Source: Siculibacillus sp.
GTDB taxonomy: Bacteria > Pseudomonadota > Alphaproteobacteria > Rhizobiales > Ancalomicrobiaceae
Assembly (NCBI GenBank): GCA_030247555.1
Contig: JAOTSD010000005.1
Location: forward strand, 1 to 64,000
Direction of reading: 5' to 3'
DNA length: 64,000 bases
Part shown: positions 20,067-28,379 of the stretch, piece after piece
Layout of the letters: each line of letters begins with the position of its first letter
How positions within the stretch are numbered: the stretch's first letter is position 1
The notes under the pieces: generated by a model
Told to the model about the DNA's origin: nothing
The model's database searches: none
The model's input: the letters and a program-made list of their open reading frames with translations, nothing else
Program-made: the position numbers and the translations under genes

Positions 20067-21548
20067 TCACTCGCCGGCCGCAGCCTCCGCCTCCGTCGAT
20101 CTCGGCCGGGGAGTGGAATCGGCCGTTTGGGTCTTCGCCGAGCCGATCGGTCGGCTCCAGCCGCCACCCAGAGCCTTGGCCAGGGCGACGTGGTCGATCG
20201 CCACGGCGACGCGGCTCCGGAGGAGGGAGTCCTCGACCGAGTACAGCGAGCGCTCGGCGTCGAGGACGTCGAGGAAGCTCGAGCTGCCGCTCGCGTAGAG
20301 CGTCCGCGACAGCTCCGCCGCCTGACGGTATCGGGCCGTCGCCTCGGCGAGCTTGCGGCCCTTGATCCGCTCCTGGGCGAGGCCGACGAGGGCGTTCTCG
20401 ACGTCCTCGAGCGCGGTGAGCACCGAGGACTTCCAGGCCGCCAGAGATTGATCGCGTTCGGCCTCCGCCGCGTCGCGGGCCGCGACGAGCCTGCCGCCGT
20501 GGAAGATCGGCACGGAGATCGACGGTCCCCACGACCAGGCGATCGACGAGGCGCGCCCGAGATCACCGAGGCGGACGCCGGTGGTCGACAGCTGACCGGT
20601 GAGCGAGACGCTCGGATAGAGCGCGGCCTCGGCCTTGCCGATCGTCGCCGTCGCCTGGGCGAGACGACGCTCGGCGGCGCGCACGTCGGGGCGCAGGTGC
20701 AGGACGTCGGCGGGGATACCGGTCGGCAGGGCGCGGCGCGGGGCGGGGATCGGCTTCGGTGTCACCATCAGCGCGGCGAGCGCGCCGGGCTCACGCCCGG
20801 TCAGCACCGACAGGCGATGGACGGCCTGGGCGTAGGAACTGCGGAGTTCGGGGATGGTCGCCTCGGTGCTCGCGGCCAGCGCGTCCGCCTTGGCCCCGTC
20901 GACCGCCGAGACCGAGCCGGCCTGGAAGCGCGTGCGGGTGAGTTCGGCGGTGCGGCGCTGCGACTGCGCGGTACGCCTCGCCAGTTCGATGCGGGCCTGG
21001 AGGCCGCGCGCCTCGGCGTAATTGGTGGCGACGTCGCCGACCAGCGTCAGCAGCGTCGCGTGGAGGTCGTCCTCCGCCGCCTCCACGCCCCGCGTCGCCG
21101 CCTCGACCGCGCGAGCATTGGCGCCGAAGAGATCGAGTTCCCAAGCGGCGTCGAGCCCGGCCTGGAACTGCGAGGAGACGGTGCCACCCGCCCCCGCCGT
21201 CTTGACGCGCTCCGCCGAACCCGAGCCATCGACCTGCGGAAGAAGCCCGCCGATCGCCTCGCGCCGATTGGCGCGCGCCTCGCGCACTTTGGCCTTCGCG
21301 GCAGCGACGTCGAGATTGCCGGCGACCGCCTCCTCGATCAGTCGATCGAGCAGCGGATCGCCGAAGCCCTTCCACCACTCGCCGAGGGTGGCGAGCCGAT
21401 CGGGTCGTGCCGCGGGGACGCCGTCGTCGGACCATTTCGGCGAGAGGGTCACCTCCGGCGGCACGTAATCGGGGCCGACGGCACAGCCACCGAGGAGGAG
21501 CGGCAGGGCGAGCGCGACGAGGCGCGAGATCCGGGGGCGGGCGTCCAT
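20067..21548 (-). CDS. NodT-family outer membrane efflux lipoprotein (TolC-like)
   Basis: A 493-residue outer membrane channel of a tripartite pump. A lipoprotein signal peptide ends in LLLGGC (lipobox, Cys about residue 22), followed by AVGPDYVPPE, the standard start of NodT/OprM-type factors. Two OEP repeats follow, rich in long amphipathic helices (WELDLFGANARAVEAA; IAWSWGPSISVPIFHGGRL). The ATG at 21548 is chosen because it gives the signal peptide. It begins four bases after the macB stop and is the last gene of the macAB operon, supplying the exit duct. Confidence 0.92.
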   Translation of the reverse strand: MDARPRISRLVALALPLLLGGCAVGPDYVPPEVTLSPKWSDDGVPAARPDRLATLGEWWKGFGDPLLDRLIEEAVAGNLDVAAAKAKVREARANRREAIGGLLPQVDGSGSAERVKTAGAGGTVSSQFQAGLDAAWELDLFGANARAVEAATRGVEAAEDDLHATLLTLVGDVATNYAEARGLQARIELARRTAQSQRRTAELTRTRFQAGSVSAVDGAKADALAASTEATIPELRSSYAQAVHRLSVLTGREPGALAALMVTPKPIPAPRRALPTGIPADVLHLRPDVRAAERRLAQATATIGKAEAALYPSVSLTGQLSTTGVRLGDLGRASSIAWSWGPSISVPIFHGGRLVAARDAAEAERDQSLAAWKSSVLTALEDVENALVGLAQERIKGRKLAEATARYRQAAELSRTLYASGSSSFLDVLDAERSLYSVEDSLLRSRVAVAIDHVALAKALGGGWSRPIGSAKTQTADSTPRPRSTEAEAAAGE

Positions 21549-21552
21549 GAGA

Positions 21553-23526
21553 TCAATCTCGCGCGAGGGCGGCGACGGGATCGAGCAGCGCCGCGCCATG
21601 GGCGGGCAGCCAGCCGAAGACGACACCGATCAGGGTGGAACAGGCGAAGGCGGCGAGGATGGTCGTCGTCGAATAGACGAAGACGTAGGTCGAGCCGAAC
21701 GCCGCGAAGACGAAGCCGGCGGCGAAGGCGCCCGCCACCCCGAGGACACCGCCGACCAGGCAGACCAGCACCGCCTCGGTCAGGAACTGGCGCAGGATGT
21801 CGGACCGCCGGGCGCCGACCGCCATGCGCACGCCGATCTCCTTCACCCGCTCCGACACCGAAACCAGCATGATGTTCATCACCCCGATGCCACCGACGAC
21901 CAGCGAGATCACCGCGATCGCCGCGATCAACAGGGTCAGCGTCGACGTCGTCGAGGTGATGGTCTGGCGGATGTCGTCGGTGTTGAGGACGAAGAAGTCC
22001 TTGGTGCCGTGGCGGCGGGTGAGGAAGGCGGTGGCGACCTCTTCCGCCAGCGAGGTGTCGACCGTGTCGGCGACGCGCAGCAGGATCGAGCGCAGCGAGG
22101 TGTCGCCGAGGAAACGCACCTGCACCGTCGTATAGGCGAGGAAGACCGAGAGCGTGCCGCTCGAACCGAAGCCCTGCTGCTTCTGGGTGACGCCGATCAC
22201 CGTGCAGGGGACCTTGCCGACCAGGATCACGGCGCCGATCGGACTGACCGACGGGTCGGGAAAGAGCGTCTTGGCGGTGTTCTCGTCGATCACCACCTCC
22301 TGCGACATGGTCCGCGCCGCCTCGGCGTCGAAGAACCGGCCGGTCTTCAGCTTGGTCGCCTTGACCTGGAAATAGTCGGGGCCGACACCGTTGATCTGGG
22401 CGCTCGCCTCGATCGAGCCGAGGCGCAGGGTGGTCGAGGTCGAGACGGTGGGGGTGACGCCGGCGGCATAGGTTTCGCGGGCGAGCGCCTCGGCGTCGGC
22501 GAGCACCAGGGTCTTGATCCTGGTCGAGCGAATGTCGCCGAAATCCTTGCCCGGAAAGATCTCCAGCGTGTTGGTGCCGAGGCTCGAGATGTTGGAGAGC
22601 ACCTTCTGTCGCGAGCCCTCGCCGAGCGCCACCATGGCGACCACCGAGGCGATGCCGATGATGATGCCGAGCATGGTGAGGAAGGTGCGCAGCCGATGCG
22701 CCAGCATGGCGACCACCGCCATGTGGAAGGATTCCTCGAAGCGGGCGACGAGAGCACGCAGCGCCCCGAGGCCTGACGGCGCCGTGCGGGGCCCGGCGCC
22801 ATGGGCGGCTGCGGGCGAGCGCTCCAGCGGCGCAACCTCGTTCGGCTGGTCGGAGACGATCCGCCCGTCGGAGATCACCACGATCCGCCGGGCGCGCCGC
22901 GCCACCTCGGCGTCATGGGTGACGAGAATGACGGTGTGTCCCTCGGCGTTGAGTTCGGCGAGGATCTTCAGCACCTCCTCGCCGGAGCGGCGATCGAGCG
23001 CCCCGGTCGGCTCGTCGGCGAGCACGACGTCGGCGCCGTTCATCAGCGCGCGGGCGATCGAGACACGCTGCTGCTGGCCGCCGGAGAGTTGCCCGGGGCG
23101 ATGGCCGAGGCGATCGGCGAGGCCGAGACGGGTGAGGATGGCCTGGGCCCGCTCACGGCGGTCAGCGCCCGCCACGCCGGCGTAGATCGCCGGGATCTCG
23201 GTGTTGCCGAGCGCCGAGAGTTCCGAGAGCAGGTGATAGCGCTGGAAGATGAAGCCGAAGTGTTCGCGCCTGAGTTCCGCCAGTTCGTCCGGATCGAGGT
23301 CGGCGGTCGAACGTCCCTCGAAGCGGTAGTCGCCGGCCGTCGGTCGGTCGAGACAGCCGAGAATGTTCATCAAGGTCGACTTGCCCGAGCCGGAAGCCCC
23401 CATGATGGCGACGAATTCGCCGGCGCGGATGTCGAGGTCGACATCGGCGAGCACGGCGACGGTGGCGTCGCCGGCGGGATACTCCCGTCGGACGCCGCTG
23501 AGCGAGATCAGCGCCTCCTCGGCCAT
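21553..23526 (-). CDS. macB: MacB-type ABC efflux pump, fused ATPase and permease
   Basis: A 657-residue mechanotransmission ABC protein. The N-terminal ATPase (about 1-235) has Walker A GASGSGKSTLMN, signature LSGGQQQRVSIARA, Walker B VVLADEPTGALD and VTHDAEVA. Four transmembrane helices follow: one after a linker near residue 290, and three at the C-terminus. A large periplasmic MacB_PCD domain lies between, and an FtsX domain forms the C-terminal end. It drives export of macrolides, lipopeptides or peptides from the periplasm through MacA and the outer membrane factor. The start at 23526 lies one base after the macA stop. Confidence 0.93.
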   Translation of the reverse strand: MAEEALISLSGVRREYPAGDATVAVLADVDLDIRAGEFVAIMGASGSGKSTLMNILGCLDRPTAGDYRFEGRSTADLDPDELAELRREHFGFIFQRYHLLSELSALGNTEIPAIYAGVAGADRRERAQAILTRLGLADRLGHRPGQLSGGQQQRVSIARALMNGADVVLADEPTGALDRRSGEEVLKILAELNAEGHTVILVTHDAEVARRARRIVVISDGRIVSDQPNEVAPLERSPAAAHGAGPRTAPSGLGALRALVARFEESFHMAVVAMLAHRLRTFLTMLGIIIGIASVVAMVALGEGSRQKVLSNISSLGTNTLEIFPGKDFGDIRSTRIKTLVLADAEALARETYAAGVTPTVSTSTTLRLGSIEASAQINGVGPDYFQVKATKLKTGRFFDAEAARTMSQEVVIDENTAKTLFPDPSVSPIGAVILVGKVPCTVIGVTQKQQGFGSSGTLSVFLAYTTVQVRFLGDTSLRSILLRVADTVDTSLAEEVATAFLTRRHGTKDFFVLNTDDIRQTITSTTSTLTLLIAAIAVISLVVGGIGVMNIMLVSVSERVKEIGVRMAVGARRSDILRQFLTEAVLVCLVGGVLGVAGAFAAGFVFAAFGSTYVFVYSTTTILAAFACSTLIGVVFGWLPAHGAALLDPVAALARD

Positions 23527-23527
23527 G

Positions 23528-24739
23528 TCACAACCCTCCCGGAGGTCCGGGCATCGACGAGGTCTTCGCCTCGCTGGAGCGCCTCCCCACCACGACCTTC
23601 TCGCCTGCCGCGAGCCCGGACCGGATCTCGACCCGGACCTTGTCGTCGAGCCCGACGACGACCTTGCGCCGCGTGGTCGCGCCGTTCGCCCCGACCACCT
23701 CGACGACGCGCTCGCCGCCGGCGGAGGAGAGCGCGGCGGTCGGCACGGTGACGACGCCCTTGGCCTCACCGAGGATCACCTTGACCTGGGCGGTCATGTA
23801 GGTGCGCAGCACGCCGTCCGGATTGGGGACCTCGAAGCGGCCGTAGTAGTAGATCGCCGAGGAACTCGACGACGAGGACGACGAACTCGACGTCGACGAG
23901 GTGCTCGACGAGGTGATCTGGCTGTCGGAGCGCAGCGTGTCAGGAGCAGGATCGAGCGCCTCGAGGCTGCCCTCCCAGCGCCGATCCAGATCGCCGAGGA
24001 TAGAGAAGATCACCGGCTGGCCCACCCGTACCTTGGGCGCGTCGGCCTCGGAGACCTCGGCGCGCACCGTCATCCGGTCGATGCGGCCGAGCACCACGAT
24101 GGTCGGCGCCGATTGCACCGCGTTGACCGTCTGGCCCTCCTGGGTCACGACCAGCAACACCGTCCCGTCGATCGGTGCGACGATGCGGGTGTGGCCGAGG
24201 TCGACGCGGGCCGAGTCGACCTTCACTTCGGCCTGGGTGATCTGGGCGGCGAGCGAGTCGATCTGGGCGCGGGTCGTAGCGACCGTCGCCTTGGCACTCT
24301 CGAAGGCATCCTTCGAACTCGCCTGTTTGGCGTAGGTAGAGGTCTCGCGCTCGAGCACCGCCTCTGCATAGACGAGGCTCGCCTCCTTCTGACGCTTCTG
24401 GGCGCGCACATCGGCGAACGCGGCTTCGGCGCTCTTCAGATCGTTCTCCTGGGTGACGCTGTCGATGGTGGCGACGAGGTCGCCGGCCTTCACCGTGTCG
24501 CCGATCGCCACCTTCATCGACGTGATCCGCCCCGACACCTGGGCGCCGACGGCGACGAGGCGGACGGGACGCAGCGTGCCGGTCGCCTGCACGGTCTGCT
24601 GGACGTCGCCGATCGTCGCCTCGGCGACCAGCAGATCGGCGAGCGGGTCGCCCGCCGTCTGGGACCGCCACCACCAGAGGCTGGCGGCGAGCGCCGCGAC
24701 GGAGACGACGACGATCGAATTACGCAGGGACGGTTTCAT
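23528..24739 (-). CDS. macA: MacA-type periplasmic adaptor
   Basis: A 403-residue membrane fusion protein anchored by one N-terminal helix (about 7-24). It has a lipoyl domain split around a long alpha-helical hairpin (about 85-165) and beta-barrel and membrane-proximal domains. It bridges MacB to the outer membrane channel. A serine tract with about 20 Ser and Thr lies at about 265-285, just before AIYYYGRFEVPNPDG. This is a flexible low-complexity insertion in the barrel region. The ATG at 24739 (MKPSLRN) is chosen over the upstream in-frame start at 24778 because it places the membrane anchor at the N-terminus. Confidence 0.92.
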   Translation of the reverse strand: MKPSLRNSIVVVSVAALAASLWWWRSQTAGDPLADLLVAEATIGDVQQTVQATGTLRPVRLVAVGAQVSGRITSMKVAIGDTVKAGDLVATIDSVTQENDLKSAEAAFADVRAQKRQKEASLVYAEAVLERETSTYAKQASSKDAFESAKATVATTRAQIDSLAAQITQAEVKVDSARVDLGHTRIVAPIDGTVLLVVTQEGQTVNAVQSAPTIVVLGRIDRMTVRAEVSEADAPKVRVGQPVIFSILGDLDRRWEGSLEALDPAPDTLRSDSQITSSSTSSTSSSSSSSSSSSAIYYYGRFEVPNPDGVLRTYMTAQVKVILGEAKGVVTVPTAALSSAGGERVVEVVGANGATTRRKVVVGLDDKVRVEIRSGLAAGEKVVVGRRSSEAKTSSMPGPPGGL

Positions 24740-24882
24740 TCCCGAACGACTCCGGATGGCGACCGACGGCCGACCCACACGGCCCGGCCGAACACGACGA
24801 GCGCCGTCGGCGCCTCGATCGCGGGCGCCGACGACGGGATCACGAGGGCGCGGCGAGCGCGCCGACAGAGGTGCCGCCGCGT

Positions 24883-25689
24883 TCAGCGGTCGGCGAAGGC
24901 GACGGCGTGCGGCTCCTCGGCGCGAACCGCCGGCCGGCGATACCGGTCGGCCGGTCGACCGCGGAAGCGGTGGTTGCCGGTGTGGGTCAGTTCTCCCACG
25001 GTATCGAGCCAGATCTCGCCGCCCATTTGGCGCCAGCGGCGGCAGAAGCCGAAGTCCTCGCTAAGGTATTCTCCCGTCTCCGGGTCGATCATGCATTCGA
25101 AGAGCGCGTGCGCTTCACGCTCGGGCGCGTTCGAGAAGGCGTGGATGTGGCGGTAGTGAGCGTCCGGGTGGGCCTCGATCATGCGGACGATCACCTCGCG
25201 GCGGATCAACATGAAACCGGTCCCCGCCCAGACGGCGGTGACGAAGTCGCCCTCCCACCGCCGCTCGACCTCCGGCGTCGGCATGCCGACGTAATGGAGC
25301 GCCGCCGTGCCCGGATCGGCGCCGTCGAGGACGTCCAGTCGAGCCTTCGCCGACCAGTCGTGCAGCTTCAAGGGGTATATGCCGGCGACGACGTCCTTGT
25401 CGGCCAGCAGCATGCGGTGGACCTGCACGGGCTGGAACGAAATGTCGGCGTCGATGAACAGGAGATGCGTCGCCTCCGGCGTCGCCAGGAACTCGGACAC
25501 CAGAGTGTTGCGGCAACGCGTGATCAGCGCATCGTGACCGAGCAGGGTCAGTGTCGCGGTGAACCCGGCTTGGTGCGAATACTGCATCAGATCGAGGATC
25601 GACTCGATGTAGGACTGATGCAACATCGCGCCGTAGCAGGGCGTGGCGACGAAGACGAAGGGCTTCGACACGGGGGCACTCCGATCCAT
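24883..25689 (-). CDS. Glycosyltransferase-like protein (GT-A fold)
   Basis: A 268-residue soluble protein. The N-terminal PFVFVATPCYGAML segment and the acidic metal-binding motif FIDADISF (DxD-like, about residue 80) fit a nucleotide-sugar transferase. Later motifs are DVVAGIYPLK, WAGTGFMLIRREV and LSEDFGFCRRW. The last resembles the acceptor-side Glu-Asp of family 2-like enzymes. There is no transmembrane segment. Donor and acceptor are unknown. It lies 143 bp upstream of macA in the same direction and divergent from a tetR gene, so it may be the first gene of the efflux transcript or separate. Confidence 0.7.
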   Translation of the reverse strand: MDRSAPVSKPFVFVATPCYGAMLHQSYIESILDLMQYSHQAGFTATLTLLGHDALITRCRNTLVSEFLATPEATHLLFIDADISFQPVQVHRMLLADKDVVAGIYPLKLHDWSAKARLDVLDGADPGTAALHYVGMPTPEVERRWEGDFVTAVWAGTGFMLIRREVIVRMIEAHPDAHYRHIHAFSNAPEREAHALFECMIDPETGEYLSEDFGFCRRWRQMGGEIWLDTVGELTHTGNHRFRGRPADRYRRPAVRAEEPHAVAFADR

Positions 25690-25891
25690 ATCAGCGACCT
25701 CTCCGGCCGTTTCGCCCGGGCCGTTCGGGGACGGCGCGCCTGTCGCAGAGGATCCGCATCCACCGGGACGCAGGATCCGCCGAGCCCTATTCGGTCCGCC
25801 GTCCGGCGGTGTTTTTTCCCGCGCATTTCCCGTATTTCGTCCGCGATCGAGGTTCGCGGATGAGACCGGTGATGAAACGGTCTTTTTTTCG

Positions 25892-25905
25892 GTACGAGAT
25901 CGTAC
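25892..25905. promoter_or_regulatory. Candidate TetR operator palindrome
   Basis: GTACGA-GA-TCGTAC, a perfect 6-bp inverted repeat with a 2-bp spacer, lies 69 bp before the tetR ATG in an AT-rich stretch. A possible -10 (TATTAT, 25906-25911) abuts it. This placement fits autoregulation and possibly repression of the divergent glycosyltransferase and efflux genes. Confidence 0.5.
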
Positions 25906-25973
25906 TATTATTCACATGGTCGCCGCTGTCAATCGCACGGTGCGGCGCAAATGGTGTCTGGGGAGTTTCCGGG

Positions 25974-26627
25974 ATGTCCGACAGGGGCGTGACGAACGAC
26001 GACGGCACCGGCGGCGCACGGCGACGCGGGCGGCCGAAGGTGATCCCCGAAGATCGCCAGCGCGATCACGTCGTCGAGACGGGCCGATTGCTCTTCCTGG
26101 AGCGCGGATTCGGGCGCACCACCATGGACGAGGTCGCCTCCCGCGCCCGCATCTCCAAGCAGACGCTCTATCGCTTCTTCGCCAACAAGTCGGCGCTCTT
26201 CGCCGCCGTCGTCGAGGCCCATCGCCGCAGCATGTTGGCGCTACCGGGCGACTACGACCATCTGCCCATCGCAGACGCGCTCGCGGCGATCGCCCGCCTC
26301 GACATCGGCGCGGAGGAGGATCGCGAACGCCACGCCCTGCTCGAAATGGCCTTCCACGAGTCTGTCGCGCATCCCGAGTTGCGCCAGACCATCCTGGTCC
26401 ACGGCGTGGAACTGGCACACGAGGATCTGACGCGCTGGCTGGAGCGGCGGGCCGCGACGGAACCGATGGCGATCGACGATCCGGCCGGCCTCGCCCGGAT
26501 CTTCATGGATATGGTCTTCGGCGCCAGCCGGCCCCCACGACCGGGCGAGGCCGAGCCCACAGAAGCCCGACGCCGGCGCCTCGTGCGGTGCATCGGAATC
26601 TTTCTCGAGGGCGTCCTGCCCCGATAG
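25974..26627 (+). CDS. TetR/AcrR-family transcriptional regulator
   Basis: A 217-residue repressor. A basic, glycine-rich leader (about 1-25) precedes the TetR_N helix-turn-helix (about 30-75: LLFLERGFGRTTMDEVASRA and ISKQTLYRFFANKSALFAAV). The C-terminal ligand domain carries a TetR_C_7-like pattern (FHESVAHPELRQTI, MDMVFGASRPP). The ATG at 25974 (MSDRGVTND) is chosen because it follows a GGGGAG ribosome site and the palindrome. Its divergence from the glycosyltransferase-macA-macB-nodT genes makes it their likely regulator. The ligand is unknown. Confidence 0.88.
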   Translation: MSDRGVTNDDGTGGARRRGRPKVIPEDRQRDHVVETGRLLFLERGFGRTTMDEVASRARISKQTLYRFFANKSALFAAVVEAHRRSMLALPGDYDHLPIADALAAIARLDIGAEEDRERHALLEMAFHESVAHPELRQTILVHGVELAHEDLTRWLERRAATEPMAIDDPAGLARIFMDMVFGASRPPRPGEAEPTEARRRRLVRCIGIFLEGVLPR

Positions 26628-27162
26628 GAGGCGAGTCTCGGCCGGCCTGCGTGTCGGCGAACGTCATCCGATGAACCGGCCCCGCCGTTCCTCTGCGAGG
26701 GTCCCCATTCGGCGCGATGCGGCCGTCGGAAGTACGCATATCTTGGAGCATTCCGACCGATTTGATCGGATCAATGGATTTGTCGGGCAGCGCTGCACGT
26801 CGCGCCTTCTGAAGGTGCGGTTTCTCCATCGGCGAAGAGGGGGAAGCGGGAACAAAGGTGTCTAACCGAAGGCGAGGTTGGACAATTGTCCGATTGCAAA
26901 GCGTTGTGATTAAAATATATTTTCAAACTCGCGAAGCTCCGGTGGAGCTTCGCGAGTTACGAACGCCCCGAGCCACGCGAGGGGCCGGGGAAGACCACGA
27001 CGAACGACCGGAGCGTGAGCGAGGGACCGGGGTCCGCGGATCCACCGGGCTCCGGTACGGCACGCCCGTCACGCGGATTTCATTGGTTCCGGGCACGGAA
27101 TACGGCATCTTGAACGGACGGTTCGACCGGGCATCGGCCCCCGGCGACGAAGGAGCGTGGGC
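26628..27162. other. Long intergenic region holding a dispersed repeat
   Basis: About 535 bp between tetR and the cytochrome c' gene. Part of it is AT-rich (TGTGATTAAAATATATTT at 26905-26922), unusual for this genome. It contains the repeat at 26926-26986. The right part is GC-rich and probably contains the cytochrome promoter. No gene is supported. Confidence 0.6.
26926..26986 (-). repeat. Dispersed intergenic repeat, copy 1, with perfect 15-bp hairpin
   Basis: The left part is AACTCGCGAAGCTCC, loop GGT, then its exact complement GGAGCTTCGCGAGTT. The reverse complement of the whole 61-bp unit aligns with 57430-57490 with only scattered mismatches, including the flank GGCGTTCGT. Both copies are intergenic. 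This is a REP-like palindromic element. Confidence 0.75.
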
Positions 27163-27594
27163 ATGCGGGGAAGTGTGATCGTCGGCGTGGTTCTCGGGCT
27201 CTCGGTCGGTGCCCCGGCCCTGGCCGCGGACGCGATCGAGGCGCGGCAGACCATCCTCAAGGCGATCGGCGACGACACCCGGCCGGTGGTGGCCATGCTC
27301 AAGGGCGAGGCGCCCTTCGATCTCGCCAAGGTCAAGGCGGCGCTGAAGACCCAAGCGGAGGGTGCCGAGCGGCTGCCGCAGTTCTTCCCCGACAATTCGC
27401 GCACCGGCAAGACCGAGGCCTCGCCGCGGATCTGGGCCGAGAAGCAACGCTTCTTCGGCCTCTACGCCAAGCTCGCGGCGGATGCGCGGGCGGCGGAGAT
27501 CGCGATCACCGACGAGGCGAGCCTCAAGGCGACGTTCCCCGAGCATCTCGCCACCTGCAAGGCCTGCCACGACGACTTCCGGGTGAAGAAGTGA
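27163..27594 (+). CDS. Cytochrome c' (class II c-type cytochrome)
   Basis: A 143-residue periplasmic haem protein with a Sec signal peptide (about 1-20, ending PALA|AD). A four-helix bundle follows, with the haem-binding CKACH motif ten residues from the C-terminus (CKACHDDFRVKK), as in the cytochrome c'/c556 family. The family binds NO or transfers electrons to b-type partners. The ATG at 27163 follows AGGAG at good spacing; an in-frame GTG at 27157 is too close to it. The next gene begins six bases after its stop and encodes cytochrome b561, suggesting a two-component electron-transfer unit. Confidence 0.9.
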   Translation: MRGSVIVGVVLGLSVGAPALAADAIEARQTILKAIGDDTRPVVAMLKGEAPFDLAKVKAALKTQAEGAERLPQFFPDNSRTGKTEASPRIWAEKQRFFGLYAKLAADARAAEIAITDEASLKATFPEHLATCKACHDDFRVKK

Positions 27595-27599
27595 CGCCG

Positions 27600-28304
27600 A
27601 TGACCGACACGACCGCCCCCTCCGCCGCCCCCGCCAAGGTCCTCGCCTGGGATCTGCCGACCCGGCTGTTCAAATGGGCCCTGGTGGTGGCGATCGCCGT
27701 CGGCTGGGCGAGCGACAAGCTCGGCGGCGGCAACCCCGACCTGCACGTGCTCAACGGGCGGATCGTCCTGACGCTGGTGGTGTTCCGGGTGTTGTGGGGC
27801 TTCGTCGGCGGCTCGACGGCGCGCTTCTCCGGCTTCGTGCCGTCGCCCGGCAATTCCGTCTCCTACGGCCTGGCGCTGCTCAGAGGACGCGAGGGCCACT
27901 ATCTCGGCCACAATCCGCTCGGCGCCTGGATGGTGCTGGTGCTGCTCGCCCTGTCGGGAGCGATGGCACTGACCGGCCTGTTCAACGCCGACGTCGACCG
28001 GATGATCGTCGAAGGACCGCTCGCCAAGACCGTGGCGGACGCCACGGTGACCCTCGCCCACAAGCTCCATCATCGGATCTTCGACGTGCTGCTGATCTGC
28101 ATAGGGCTGCACGTCGCCGCGGTGGCGTTCCACGCCGTGGTGAAGAAGGAACGGCTGGTGCCGGCGATGGTGACGGGCCGGAAGCCGGCCGCCGCCTATG
28201 CCGACGCGCGCGCCGCGACCCCGGGGGCGATCGGCCTCGCGCTGGCCTGCCTCGCCGCCGCCGCCGCCATCGTCTGGCTCGGCATCCGCGCCGCCGGCGG
28301 GTGA
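27600..28304 (+). CDS. Cytochrome b561-family protein
   Basis: A 234-residue inner-membrane di-haem protein of the Ni,Fe-hydrogenase/b561 superfamily. Four helices (about 22-42, 55-72, 105-125, 150-172) carry candidate haem-ligand histidines in AHKLHHRIFD and IGLHVAAVAFH. A final hydrophobic helix closes the C-terminus. It probably passes electrons from the quinone pool to the adjacent cytochrome c'. The ATG at 27600 is taken as start; a GTG at 27591 overlapping the upstream stop is possible. A strong terminator follows. Confidence 0.87.
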   Translation: MTDTTAPSAAPAKVLAWDLPTRLFKWALVVAIAVGWASDKLGGGNPDLHVLNGRIVLTLVVFRVLWGFVGGSTARFSGFVPSPGNSVSYGLALLRGREGHYLGHNPLGAWMVLVLLALSGAMALTGLFNADVDRMIVEGPLAKTVADATVTLAHKLHHRIFDVLLICIGLHVAAVAFHAVVKKERLVPAMVTGRKPAAAYADARAATPGAIGLALACLAAAAAIVWLGIRAAGG

Positions 28305-28335
28305 ACGGCCCCGCCGCGGAGCGGCATCGAAAGGA

Positions 28336-28364
28336 ACGGGGGCCTTTCGGCCCCCGTCGTCTTT
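28336..28364 (+). terminator. Intrinsic terminator after cytochrome b561
   Basis: ACGGGGGCC pairs with GGCCCCCGT around a TTTC loop (28336-28357), followed by CGTCTTTT. The stem is strong and symmetric, so it may also serve the convergent kinase gene. Confidence 0.75.
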
Positions 28365-28379
28365 TCGATCATCTCCGGC

